Assembly: GCA_003342895.1 (NCBI GenBank)
Contig: PTFA01000042.1
Coordinates: forward strand, 3,030,716-3,094,715
DNA length: 64,000 bases
Source of the DNA: Casuarius casuarius
Taxonomy: Eukaryota > Chordata > Aves > Casuariiformes > Casuariidae
Direction: 5' to 3'
The position numbers and the translations under genes were made by a program. The number at the start of each line of letters is the position of its first letter. The stretch's first letter is position 1. Under the pieces are notes generated by a model. The model ran no database searches, had not been told where the DNA came from, and was given only the letters and a program-made list of their open reading frames with translations. This document shows, in pieces, positions 1 to 12,986 of this stretch.

Positions 1-3000
1 GTTCTTTTACAGGCAGTAGGAGGAATAAGGGATCTAAAAACCAGCTGTCCCCCTTTCAATCTCACAACTAAAGCTGTAGAAAAAGCAATCTTGTAAAGCC
101 TGAGTGAGAGTGCAAACATGGCTCCCCAGTGGGTGGCTACCATGCCTGCAGGCAGAAATGCCTGTGACCCACCATGATCCTTAAGAAGGTAGCAGGGATT
201 CCTCTCCTCTTCAGAATGGCTCCTAATGGTCAGCAAAGCTCACACTTGACTAGAATCATCAATGCTGAAAAAAATTGGGGAAGAGCTTCTATGATAATTT
301 TTGCCTGTCTGATCTGATTTCCATCTTCCATGGAAATAATGGAAGTTGAATCATAGCATATTTATTCGTTCAGTTCAATTTTCTCTTTGTTTCCCCAGAG
401 TTTTCATCTTCTGAGTATTTGGACTCCATTAAGTAGTCATCTACTAAAAACACTACCCAAAGAATCATCTGTAGTAACATCTTCAATAAGCTCCTTCACT
501 AACTAGCCCAACAGCACTTTTGCTGACTGGGATTGACACGAGATCCTGAGAAGCTTAAGAAATCAATTTCAATGAGTTTATGATATTCAGCTCATTTAGG
601 CTCTTCTGAACATCTCAGAAGCAATGTTTGGAGTCTTAACATCTAACTTTACAAGTTGTGCTGTGAGCAAAGAAACTACTGAAGCCTGATTTCCTATGTA
701 TTTGTGTCCTCCATCCCAACAGCTCCTCTCCTAGACTGCAGTAGCCCAGTTTCTCATTGTATTCTCCTCTCTGACGTTACTCTACCTGCCGTATCTGTAA
801 CCTCCTTCCATGCTGCTACAGCTTAGGACCTTCTGTCTCCCATTTACTTCAATTACGGGCTGAACACACGATGGCAGAGGCTCTTGTTGACTGACTGTCC
901 AGCCAGCAATAAATATATTGACCAGCCAGCAGGAAAGCCAAACAGAGCCAGCAGCTGTGGAGTTCATGCTGTGACCATGTGGGGGCATTAATGCAGGTCT
1001 CTCTCCTCTACCCAGCCTTCAGGTTTCAGAAATACCTGCAGTGTCTGAGCTGTTAATATCCTCCATGAATTGAGGCAAAACTGCTTGATTGTTAAGGTAG
1101 ATAGATGGCACAGTTCCGTCAGCTGTTCCTGAGACTTAAAAGTAGAGCTAAAACAACACTTGTTCATTACATGGGCTTTTTAAGGCTTAGCTAATCAAAT
1201 CAGGATACCTTTTTACAACTTCAAATTAACATTAAATCTAGAACATCTTAATCTTTTCCTGTGTTTCTAAACACTAGCTTGAAAGTTTGCATTTGTTATC
1301 ATTTTAATACTTCCCTTTCGTTGCAAATGCTTACCAGAAGTCCAGTAGCTTTGATCCTCTAGCGTGTATATTTTGCTCTATTTTATATATGCTTTTCTAT
1401 CACCCTTGTTACGATGGTAGTAGGGCAAGTAGAACATTTTGCCACATGTCCAACACCTGACGCCTGTAGTATATTCCTTCTCTCATCATCTCTATCTGGA
1501 AAAGCTGTATATCTGTTGCAATGTTGCATGGGTGTTAAATTGTTCTTAATATCAGCATGCCTTAGATTTAAGCTAGAGAAGGCATATCACAGATAATTGA
1601 AATTGAAGATAGTGAAGACTGAAGTCATTCTCAATTCTTTTAGGGATTTGTCCAGAAGTCTCAGACAGCCCCTGAGAAGACATATGTCATGGTTTACAGC
1701 AGAAGCCTCCAGGTTCCCAAAGAGCTTGGAAGCTGTTTTTCTTCCAGAGGTTTAAGTGAATGTTTAGAAAACCTGTGTCCAGCTCACTGGCTCCCCTGCA
1801 GATAAACATCAAAATGTTAAATTTGACTCAGTATTCAACTGGAACCTGGTTTAGGGCAGATACAATGCACTTGTGGCACTCTGTCGTGTTAATGAAACAC
1901 ACTGCAGGGACATTCGCTTGTTGGAGTCTCCTCAGGTCTGAGGAACACATTTGCAAACTCATTCTCACAGTGCAGTGAGAAGGTGACAGAGTCACCTGGC
2001 TGGAGCTTCATGGTCAGGCTTATGGAGTTTCTACCTCACAAATAGAAAGCACTGAATTAGGAAATCAAGAGCACTCCTACATTAATGGAGGTAAGTCATT
2101 CTGACCAAAGGAAACTGCAGACAGTTCATAAGCTCATTTCCTCTGCTCAGCAACAGAACCTCCATTTTGCTTGGGTTCAGCTAAAAGAGCTGTTCTTCAG
2201 CTATTCATTTTTTAAAAATTCATAACAGGTAAAAATCTCAAAACTTTCACTGAGGCTACCTTAGTTTCTTGCAAAAAAGAAAGATCTCATAGACATACTT
2301 TTTCCTGTGAGACTTCTGAGACCTTTCCTTTGAAGACAGTCCAGAGATGCCGTGACAGTCCCCTTTCCTCCAGCATGGTATACATTTCCATTTACAGGTA
2401 GGACCCAGAGGTGTAAGAAAATGGAAGACAAAGTGGCAGGAGGATTCAAAAAAAGTTTAGGTTTAGCTTGAAGTTATGAAGCCTACGGAGGAACATAAAA
2501 TGGCTTTGTTTCATACAAACCATTTCCCCGTAATAAGCACAGAATTTCAGCCCGTGTGATTGGTGATACGTCACTGTTTTGCCTAATACCTTTCCAAACA
2601 CTTCTTTCTCCAAATAAAGACTAACCCTTGTGATGGCAAAAAATAGTTTTCTCTCACAGAAAAATAAAACTTTCATCCTGGAACACCAGGAGGAATCCAA
2701 GCTCAGAGAGAGAAATTCTATTCAAATCAACTACTCTAACAACAAGACAGATCTATCTGGACAACATATTCTGTATTCAAGTAGACATTGTTCACTCCAT
2801 CCTAAGACAATACTCTTCATAGCAAAGCGTTGTGAGATAGGTCCTGAACCACCTGCTTTCCTTACTGCCACTTCTCTCAAATGTGTTCCAAGGGCAAGAT
2901 TTATCCCCAGGACAACTTCACTTACAGAATCGCAACAGAGTCAGCTGACTTTAGTGAAATACCTGCATTTAACCTGGGATTTCATGCAAAGCTAGTCTTT

Positions 3001-6000
3001 TCCAGAAGGCCAAGCTTTTCCTCTAAAGCCATTTACAACATAGTACAAGTTCACGATCTCTTTCTTTCCCTGTGTGACAGAGAGTGTTCCTGCTACCTGA
3101 AACAGCCCTGTGCCGAGCAGTCTGAGCAGCACAGATAAGAGGGTTCAGCTGTAGATGCCTCCTTGTTATTACTGCATCTGCCAGAATTGTGAGTACTATC
3201 TCATTTCACAGCATTAGCTCCAAAAGCTCCATCCCACCTTTACTCTGAGCACGAGAAAGCAAAAAGGGTGCACAAATAACAAAAGGGGGATTGTTAGCTG
3301 GTACTTGTTTTAGAAATTGGAAGTCCCAGTAAACATGCCCAGGGCTAGACATGAGCAAACACGAGGGGCCAGAGAAGGTTTGGGCACCATGCCGTCTCCT
3401 GCAGGGCTGAGGCTGGTGCCAGCAAAGCACATGCTTTGTGCATGCTCATGGCAATGAAGTCAGGCTGAGCAGCTAGCGACAAGCATGAATAGGGGGTGTT
3501 TATGGCCCTTGCATCAAGGAACACAGAGGTTGCGGTTTATATCGAATGGGATGGAGGGAGTTCCTTACTCCACAGAGTTTCTCTGTTTATACTCTTGTGG
3601 ATGATTGCAATATTGCTACCAGTGATGTCTTTTCACACTGTGCGCTTTAACTCTGCCTCTTTGTTTTCTAGACATGTTATTAAGGCTCATTAAAAGTCCA
3701 TTAAAAGTCTTTAAAATGCAACATTAGCCCACTATGAAATAAATATAATCCCATAAAATCATATGTTTGTCCACTCATATGGTGTGCAAATGTTGCAAGG
3801 TAAGGGATGAAGTGCAGTACTTTCCGGCTTCGAGCTGAGAGAAGAGACACATTTAATAATGCACCTGTGAGCAGCGAGGCACGCCAGGCAGTGTGCACCT
3901 CTGGTGAGATCACCAGAGAAGGCATTATTTTGCCTCCTGTCTAAAAAGCACAGAACCAAACACCAGAGTGAATAGAGCTGCATCATGGAGACACCACAGC
4001 ACTGCAAAACTAAAATTGCAAGATGCTGATATGCCAAACGTGCCTTTCCTCAATGGCACGTAAGCCTCATGGGAAGCACAGCTTCCTGAAGTCCCCCTTC
4101 TGCCTCCTTCCCTGAGCAAGAGCACTTTTATTTAACACCCTGCATCAGCTCTTGCATTCAGCCAGTTGCTGTCTCAGGAAGCTACAGGCAGAAGGATATC
4201 AGCAATCCTATTTTTCTCTCCTCAGTATCTCTCTCTCTGGATGGTTGGAGTATCTCTGGCCTTCTTCCTCTTCTGACCACACAGCATTTTGCAAAGCTCC
4301 TTTATCTCTCAGCACTCCAGAATATGCAAAATCCTCTCTCTAACATACAGCCTGTAGGAGAGCAAATCACAGGGCAGCATAAGACCTCCCCCTCCAGTAA
4401 AAGCAGAGGGGAATAGAGGGGTAGCCTTGTCCCTTCACCATGCCTTCTCCTCAGAGGCTTCCCAAGGTCTCAGGGAAGGCACAGGGAGCTGATATGTCTC
4501 CTATCCCACCTTGCTGCAGGAGCAGTAAGAGGAGCTGAAGCAGGGCCCAGCACTGAGTGCCACCCTCAGAGGGGAAAGGAGCTGTGACGCTGCCCATGCC
4601 ATCTCCTCTCTGGAGGAAAAGCGGACGGGTAGGACATTGCCCTGTCAAAACTGCCTTGTGATATTGGGGGAAAACACCCTGAAAAGCAGGCCATTGCAGT
4701 GCTCTAGCTCTTGCCAGATACCTGCAACCTAGGAAGCTGCAGAAGCTGCTGAAGGTTATCTTCTTCAGCCCCTTTGCTTCTGGGCTCCTACCAAGCACAG
4801 CAGAGTCACAACGCGATGTGGGTCAGTGCCTGAGTGCATGAAGAAAAACAGGAGGGACCCCCGAAGAGCCCAGAGAGGTTGGTCAGGTGGACAAGAAGTG
4901 TATGTACTAAACCTCTAGTCACTTGACTCTTTCATCTTTTCACATAGTGCCCTTCACATCTCCAGCAAGCTTTATAAAGAAAGGAAATGTTCTTCTGCAA
5001 ATGATGGTTCCCACAGTTGTGTTTAATTGCTCATGCCCTCTGGATAGGAGTTTTTATTTTTATCCTTAGCTGATTGAAGTCGTGCCTAAAATCTCAGCCC
5101 AAAATTGCCCAATCATATAAAAGGCAAGCAAATGAAATCCATTCAAATAGGCTATTTTTGTTTTGTTATTATTTGGGTTGTTACCACATCCCATAACACA
5201 CTTTCCCATTAGCAGTGTTGGGAAAATATCTTTTTAGCAGCCACTTGTGGGTGTTACTTGCTTAGTTCCTAAATAGCACAAAGATGTAAGAAAGAAGGAT
5301 AGGTAAATTGACAGGCAAATATCTGTTTCTATCCTTGTGTGATTCCAGTAACTTTTTACATGTTTAAGCTTTATATACAAAAGCAAAACATGTGCTATCA
5401 TTAAAGATTAATTGAAGAAACCAACCAACAGGAAAGAAGAAAGAGCCATTCTCCTGTGATAGAGAAAAGAGAACGTCTTGTTCGTTCTCAGGATGTTCCC
5501 CCCACTACTCCCAATGCTGCCCGAGCAGGTGGACAGGCAGACCCTTGACATCTAAGGTCCCAGTACAGAAATCAGTTGTACACACACCACTCTGGTTTCA
5601 CTGCAGGAATGACTCTTCCTATTTGGTCTATCAGAGAGACTAATTGTTCTTGCAGTATCTCTGTCATCTACTCTTCTGGCATACATGAAGGAAAGAAAAA
5701 TAATCTAAAACAATGATGAAGTACAGTTTACTTTAAGCCCTACAAAATTAAAACTGGCTTTATAACCTGGTGGTTTTTTGCCTCTTCACACTATTTCACC
5801 TGCTGCTGTCAGAGCTGCTTTGCAGTTGCAGATAGCTTTCACTGCCAACGTCGCTGCTCTTCCCTCTGATACTTTTCTCAGTCTCAGATGAGAGCAGGAT
5901 TGGACCCATAAGTTCAGGGCTTCTATTGATCTCAGTGGGAGAACGACCCTCCCACTCTCAAGAAAGTAATAGGAAATTCTAGGTGAAATGTCTTGCAAAG

Positions 6001-8287
6001 GAAGATAGAAACCACTACTACTGCTACAGGTATTTGTGCTCATGGCAAAAACAGTATACAACCAGGCAACCAGGGCCCCAATTCTCCTCAGCACTGCACA
6101 AGGGTGATGCAGAAAATCTGTCCACAGAAAAAAACTGTTGGCACCAAAACTCTCTTGGTGCTCCTTTTCCATAACCACAAAGACAGTACTGTGCAAGGCA
6201 GTGGAGAATCAGGCCCAGTTGCATCCGGGCACAGTCACGATGAAAACACAGACACTGCAAAAAGGAGGAGAGAGAAAATTTTCCAATCCTTTTTCACTTT
6301 TTATTCTCCGTAGTAAGCCTCACCCAAGGACATCTCCTGCAATTACGCACCAGATGCAGTGTGAATGCATGTGCAGAGACTCTGCTTGCAGCCATGGCAA
6401 GGGCAAGAGAGATGAAGGATCAAAAAGTCAAGCAAAGCAAAGCTTCAACAGGAGCCCACCCAGGGTAACGCAGCAGGCCAGCAGCAGAGCAGGGTACAAC
6501 ACCAGCTAGCTCTGAGTTCCCAGTCCCATAGCCTACTTACTGGGCAACCCTGGTAAGGCAGGACACACAGCTGAGAGTCCCCTGCTTGTGCCTGCCTAGC
6601 TTTCTAGTTATGCTACCCTAATATTCAATAAAACGTTTCTTCAAGGAAAGCTTGTATGAGAAAGAGCTTGATTGGAGTCAATAGGCACAGGCAGATGTGA
6701 CTTTGCAAACAAAAAAAACAGCTTCAGGTTTTAAAAGACCTGAGATTCATCTGCCCTTCTCAAACAATGGTCACATCTCATACCATCACAGTAGCTCAAA
6801 ATAAATAATCTTTTGGGGTCATGATCACAACTAAGATTGAGACGAGGGAAGACTAAACAGTCATAAACTAGGCACAAGCAAGAGCTGAGGCAGGTATATG
6901 CTGTCAAAAACACAGCTCTTAGACTAGCAACCAGTTAAGATGCTAGTGAGACAGAATAAATCTCCTGATGGGATTACAAATTAAAAAAAATTCTAAACCG
7001 TGGCACTGTTTTATGAAGACTGAATGTGTATATAGAAAACTTTCCCTTTTCATACAAAGTGACTGTTTACTTCATCAATGCTTTATTTATAAAGACCCAC
7101 ACTTAGCCTTACAAAACATCTATTCAAACACCAGTGACTCAGATTTTTGGGACTTTCCTGCTCGTCTGGGAATAATGTTTATAATACAAATGTCTAGTTA
7201 ATGAAATGCCATTTTCTATGTGTCAGTGACCTTTATGTTCTGTAAGAAGCAGGGAAATAGCACCAGTCCTTCTCCTTTATTCTTGGAAACACAGAATGAC
7301 AATTGCAGTGTTTCATTAGCAGATGACAGTGGCAGATCCTGTTTTGATTAAGCACTGTTTTTCCTGCATGCTTCTGCAACCAGGAAACTTATTTTCCGTA
7401 CATACATACATATATACATATACATATACATATACATATATATATATATAAAAAAGACAGTATTTTCAAAGTTAACACACTGTTTTTCCCCAAGTAGTAA
7501 GACCTTTATTAGATTGAGCTAGAAACTACTTCTGACCATCCTTTTCCTGTTTTCACACTGCCAAATCCGTTGGGGTGCATAACAAAGGTGCTTAAGCATT
7601 ACAGTAATATTATATTATGATGTAGCCAATAACTCTACATTAACATTTGAATTGAGTTATGAAAAGGATCAAGCAGCTAAACTAGGAAGGATGGCTCACA
7701 GCTGCAGCCTGAATGCTGAGATGCACAAAGAACTTTTAGCTTCTCCTGACTTAGACAAGGAAAAGTCCCTTTTTGACTCATCTGGCAAGAGTTTTTTCTA
7801 TGGGTTAGAAAGATCTCATTTCTAGTTTCAGCACCTTGGCTACTTTATAAAATTTTCTTCAATAGAGCTGGTATGTTCAGGCTAAAGTACTTCACAGTTG
7901 TCCACTGTCCCATTTACAGTTTAATTTATTTAGAGAAGCTATTTCGTATGTCACCAGCCAAACCATATTTGTACTTGATTTTCCTGTAATTTGAAACTAC
8001 ATGGCTATAAAGGTAGTGACCACTCACTTGGCCTTGTTCATGGAACTGCTCTTTATCGAAGGCTTTGGCAGCATCAGAGATGCACAGATCGGGAAACCAG
8101 CATCCTTACCTCGGGAAAGCGTTGCAGGCTTTCACAGTCTAGTGACACAGTTTGCAAGTGAGGTGCAAAGCACCAGTCTTCACAGACGTGAGAGCAGTGC
8201 CAGGACCAGGCTTAGCCTTCTCATACTTGAATTTGCTTTGATAAGCAGTAGCACCTGTACAACTGCACAGCTTGTCTTTCTCACAAA
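1..8287. other. intergenic, no gene recognised
   Basis: Apart from the 7.4 kb microsatellite this stretch is unique sequence of ordinary composition. Open frames reach 136 codons at most and resemble no family I know. No RNA gene or intact mobile element was seen. Confidence 0.7.
7399..7450. repeat. (ACATAT)n/(TA)n microsatellite
   Basis: An impure run of ACATA and ACATAT units passes into TATATATA. No flanking element was recognised. Confidence 0.95.
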
Positions 8288-8760
8288 ACCGTAAAAAGCA
8301 GCTGTACTGGATCAGATGAAGCCCAGCATTTTGTCCCTGGATAGCCAATAGCAGATACCTGCTACTGGAGTACAAGAGTAGAGTACACCTATACCACCGC
8401 TTCTCCAGCACCCTTTTCACACCTCCCTTTGAGGTCTGGAGGCTGAGACAGAGGTGGTGCCCGTGCAACCAGTTTGTCTTTTTGAACACAGTTAACTTCT
8501 AATGTCACTGTGTTAGTAACATTAGAAGCAGTGAGTCCCACAGCTTCCCTCCACACTGTGTTAAGATGTTTTTGGTGGCTGTAAATCTTCCATCTACTAG
8601 TTTAATTTATGCTTATCCCCTTCCTGCTTCTTGTATCGGAAGAGGCAGCAGCTTTGTTAATTTTCTTTCCAGGACTTCCTTGGCCTTTCTAATCAATGCT
8701 GCCAATTTTCCTCCTCTCTTAAATATTTCAGCATTTTCCCGTTTAAATCTCTGTCTGGTC
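8288..8760 (-). mobile_element. ancient CR1-like remnant
   Basis: The plus strand has diverged matches to the antisense 3' region of an old sauropsid CR1 family, for example TGTACTGGATCAGATGAAGC, GATAGCCAATAGCAGATACC and a later GTGAGTCCCACAG block. Orientation therefore matches the younger CR1 copies. A 14-bp-arm hairpin sits inside it. Similarity is judged by eye against remembered consensus, so the boundaries are approximate. Confidence 0.55.
8496..8528. repeat. inverted repeat, 14-bp arms, 5-nt loop
   Basis: CTTCTAATGTCACT (8496-8509) is complementary to AGTAACATTAGAAG (8515-8528) apart from one mismatch. The loop is GTGTT. Confidence 0.9.
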
Positions 8761-9811
8761 TGACCCCTCATGTTTTCTGTCTCAGGAAGAGCCCACATAA
8801 AAGTAACAATGACACAGAAGCCAGCATCAGAATTTTTTTTGAGGAAAAAAGATTGACAGAAGTTTTCTTGGCTAGAAACTTCTCTCAAAATTTCAATTCT
8901 CAGCAAGACAAAAGACAGATGTGAATGTATCTTGGTGTAAAATACAGAATAAAGTTTGACCCAATACAGCATTATTACACTGTATATAGAAGTGCCCAGA
9001 CAGATCTGACACCAACCTGCATTGACAATAGGGCTGGTCACTGACCATGCTGCAAGCACAGCCTGGTTCTTGGTTTGTCTGGATTGAGAAGCCGGAAAAA
9101 GGATGAGATTTGCAGTAAATGCCATAGGAAAATCAAAGTAAAGTAACCATAACGGATTTAGGTTCAGACAGTCCCATGAATGTGGAACAAGCAAATTTTG
9201 CTGCACTTAATACAGACTATTGAGAGGACATGTGATGCAGTGCCTGAATTAGGCTCCTGACAGCTCCTGCTAGCCCCAGAGGGCATACATGTACGCCAAA
9301 AGTCACTCAGAAAGCAGTATTTCTTACACACTCAACAGTAGCACAGCAGTCTTTGGATTTACTTTTATTTTTCTAACTGGCTTAAGCATAAGGGCAAGGA
9401 GCTGAACTGCCCCCACCTCCTAAGACTTCTCTGCTGTCAAGTTGGGTTATAATTAGCCAAAATGTTGAAAAAACTGCTGGGGAAAGGATATGCTGATAAA
9501 CAGACAAACAAGAAGGTAGCATCCTCCTCTAAGAACAGTTTCCACTGCAACCAGACCAGACTATGTTGTGTGAGATGTTATATTGTAACAGATGAAGGAG
9601 ATGACTAACAGCCATGAAATGGCAGCCCAAATTATCAGCCCTTGCTCTGCTGCTAGATGAGTATCCATTCGTTAGCCTCCCATGGAGTACTGTGAGGATT
9701 TGCTAAAGGCAGAATATCCATTTGGAATCTAGTCAGTTTGTTAAAAAGAAGTTAAAAGCAATTTCACCTTCCACACCTGATTCCAAGTCCTCCTATCAGC
9801 ACTATATTTTT
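8761..9811. other. intergenic, no gene recognised
   Basis: Unique sequence between the ancient and the younger CR1 copies. A 197-codon minus-strand frame begins in this interval and runs into the old CR1 remnant, but it shows no domain and is probably chance. Confidence 0.6.
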
Positions 9812-9885
9812 CTCACAGAATACATGGGGCTGGGCAGCACCTCTGGAGATCATCTAGGCTAACCCCTGAGCTCAAACAAGGTCAC

Positions 9886-10077
9886 TTAGAGCATGTTGTC
9901 CAGGACCATGTCCAGATGGCTTTTGAATAACTCCAAAGAAGGAGCCTCCACAACCTCTCTGGGCAACCTGGTCCAGTGCTCTGTCACCCTCACAGTAAAG
10001 AAATTTTTCCTCATGTTCAGACAGAGCTTCCTGTGTTTCAGCTTGTGCCCATTGCCTCTCATCCTGTCACTGGTCAC
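9886..10077 (-). pseudogene. CR1 ORF2 C-terminal fragment (broken)
   Basis: A short frame reads RMRGNGHKLKHRKLCLNMRK and then VTEHWTRLPREVVEAPSLELF, the typical C-terminal end of CR1 ORF2. It belongs to the same element as the polymerase fragment at 10546-10836. Confidence 0.85.
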
Positions 10078-10545
10078 TACTGAGAGGAGCCTGGCCCCAT
10101 CCTCCTTGCACCCTCCCTTCAGATATTTATACGCATTGATCAGATCCGCCCCCCCTCAGCCTTCTCTTCTCCAGGCTGAACAGTCCCAGCTCTCTCAGCC
10201 TCCACTCGTATGAAAGATGCTCCAGTCTCTTCATCATCTTAGCAGCCCTTTGCTAGATTCACTCCAGTAACTTCATGTCTCTCTTGTACTGGAGAGCTCA
10301 GCAATGGAGGTGTTGAGAGCTGGAGAGCATCAGCACTCCTGGTGCAGCCTCACCAGGGCTGAGTAGAGGGGGAGGATCACCTCCCTCGACCTGCTGGCAG
10401 CACTCTTCCTAATGCACCCCAGGACCTCATTGGCCTTCTTGGCCACAAGGGCACATTGCTGGTTCATGGTCAACTTGTTGTACACCAGGACTCCCAGGTC
10501 CTACTCTGCAGAGCTGCTCTCTAGCAGGTCGACCCCAAGTCTGTA

Positions 10546-10836
10546 CTAGTGCATGGGGTTATTCCTCCTGAGGTGCAGGACCCTGCACTTCCCTTTGCTG
10601 AACTTCATGAGGTTCCTCTCTGCCCCTCTCTCCAGCCTGTCGAGGTCCTTCTGAATGGCAGCACAGTCCTCTTGGGTATCAGCCACTCCTCCTGGTTTTG
10701 TATCATCAGCAAACTTGCTGAGGTTGCACTCTGTCCCTTTATCCATCATTGATGAAGATGTTAAACAGTACTGGCACCAGTATAGACCCCTGGGGTACAT
10801 CACTAGTAAGTGGCTTCCGGCTGGATTTTGTGACAC
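10546..10836 (-). pseudogene. CR1 reverse transcriptase fragment (broken)
   Basis: This 96-codon open frame is a remnant of the CR1 ORF2 polymerase domain. It contains the FADD catalytic box (the CR1 form of the YxDD motif) followed by TKPGGVADTQEDCAAIQKDL. Upstream coding sequence is lost by truncation and downstream sequence is interrupted, so no enzyme can be made. Confidence 0.85.
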
Positions 10837-12938
10837 TGATCACAACCCTCTGAGCCTGGCAGTCCAGCCAGTTTTCAGTCCACCTCATTGGCTGCTTATG
10901 TGGCCTGTAGCTGTCTTCTCAGTTTTGTTTTTGTCACCTTTTTAAACATCCCATATCACTACTATTGGACTTTCTAAAAATGACACACAGAAGAGGAGAA
11001 ACTGACTGTCTGACCAATAGTCAAGGCAGAGTAAAATGAACCCTAGGAAAATATCTGACAAATACATAAATCAAATAAACTGAAAAAGAGAAAACAGTTT
11101 TATCTGCCCTCTGTTTCAGTACTCACATGTACAAAAGTAAGTTGAGAAAAGCACAGCACAGGCTGGATGGGCTATTTTATACTTGTACGTTTCTTTGAAA
11201 ATATAAAGCTATATCTCACTCTTATGTTTTCAGGATTACTTGAGTTCTTTCAAGAGAAGAGAAAGTGCTTACACACGAGAGGTTATAAAGGAGGGACTCC
11301 CTCAAAATTTTAAGCTATTGGTGGACAGATCTGTGGCGATGCTATGCTAGACGGTGTGCTTAGTTTAATGACAGAGGTTTGGTTTTACAGTTGTTTCAAC
11401 ATATTGTAGAGGAAAATGGCCATTAACCAACTCATAATTTGCCTGCAGGTCACCTGAACATATGTAATGAAAATAACCATATGACTAAAAACACTGAATG
11501 GATGAGGACTCATCCTTCCAAGTTATTTGCAGAGTTTATTTACTATATGCAGCATGTTATATGCATTCTTTTCACTGCACAGAAGGCTTTACAAGCGCTT
11601 AAATGATGAGACGTAAATTGTGAGATAAACACTGCAGCTAGAGCTGCTAGATGTAAACTTTGCTTTGGCATCCTCATAGAGCGGGAATAAACAACTATAA
11701 AACCCACTGGAGTATTATGGGAGCAGGAACCTCATGGGAAAAGTTAAAAAGAATACATTTTTTCTGAAGCTGTTCTACTAGTAGCTAAACAATGTGCACT
11801 TAAATCTGCCAACGTTTTCTGTGTTTCCATCAGCTTGTCTCCCATTGTTCATTATCCAATATCATTCAGCCTTATAACATCCGAACAAAACCAGGGCACT
11901 AGGCATGACAGTTTGTTATTGCTGGTGATTAACTGTCTGTTCCCTGTCACCCCCAGGGAAAGTGGAGATTGAACTCAGGGGAATTTCTCTAATTAATTTA
12001 AACTCTATAGGCTTAAGATATACTTCTCCAACTGCCATAATTTGGAAGTGCAGCGCCGTGAGCCAAGGGTGTAGAGCTGGGAGCCCTGAGCTGATGTGGA
12101 CATAATACACACAGCGTTGATTGAAAACTTGTTTTGAGCCTTCTCATACTTTCTCACTACAAAGGATTTCTCTGGGGGCTTTCTGACACCGTCATTGCTG
12201 CTTTTCATGCCTCCAGCTCTCTGGGGATGACATTTACCCCAGGAAACAGAGCCGGAGAAGTACTTCAGCACCACATGCCAGCCTTCAAAATAAGTTTAGG
12301 CTAGCCCTGAATTAACACACAGACTGGCATTTGGCCTCTGCACTAGGTGGCAAAACCTCCCCTATCCCTAAAATACTCATTAATGCTAATCAGGCATGGT
12401 GACATTTATGCACCCACACCAAACAGAGTATGCCCAATGACATTTGGGAGGCAAATGATATTTAAAGATCTCTTTTAAAATGAAAGCCAAAGGAAGTGAT
12501 TATTTCCTGCCTAACGCTGGAGCTTTCACTGAAAAAGAAACTTTCTGACCTGCGACTTGTGTCCTCTTTGCATCCTGTCAGGATGATGCTGACCCTAATT
12601 CTTTCTCCTGACAGAGATGGGTTATTCGCAACCCGAAGACACAAGTAGGAGAGAATTAACATGATAAAGCCCCAAGGCCATGGGTTTCTCATCCATAGCC
12701 AGGCTGTCCTGTTCAGGCTGATGTGAAAGGAGAGCACCTTCACCCCAGACAGCTCAGGGCTCCCAGCAGGGTGGGCTGGACCGCGGGAAAGGGAAGGGCT
12801 TGCTCCAGGCCAGAGACCCTGGAGCCCTCCGCCCCCACCATGGCCCACGGCCATCCGCCCCACTCACTTTAGCCCTGCTGGTGCCACCTCTGCACATGCC
12901 AGACCACCAGCCAGTAGGCTTGATTTAATTCAGGATTT

Positions 12939-12986
12939 GTCCCCTTTTTACAATGCCCCCTTTTTACAATGTCCCCTTTTTACAAC
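12939..12986. repeat. 16-bp x3 minisatellite
   Basis: Three tandem 16-bp units at 12939, 12955 and 12971 share the form GTCCCCTTTTTACAAT, with single-base changes in the second and third. No element or gene is associated. Confidence 0.93.

Larger units (their letters stand above)
9812..10915 (-). mobile_element. CR1 LINE, 5'-truncated, 3' part of ORF2 and 3'UTR
   Basis: About 1.1 kb matches the 3' portion of an avian CR1 retrotransposon in reverse orientation. Minus-strand open frames at 10836-10546 and 10077-9886 carry CR1 reverse-transcriptase sequence, including [14 protein letters not shown], the active-site box FADDTK and RVLHLRRNNPMH, and further on VTEHWTRLPREVVEAPSLE. The two are separated by stops and frame changes, so the copy is dead. 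The element loses similarity near 10.91 kb, which is the usual 5' truncation, and its 3' end is near 9.81 kb. Confidence 0.93.

Noticed and set aside
8613..9206. 197-codon minus-strand open frame
   Set aside because: No recognisable domain, mixed low-complexity composition, and overlap with an old CR1 remnant. Probably a chance frame.
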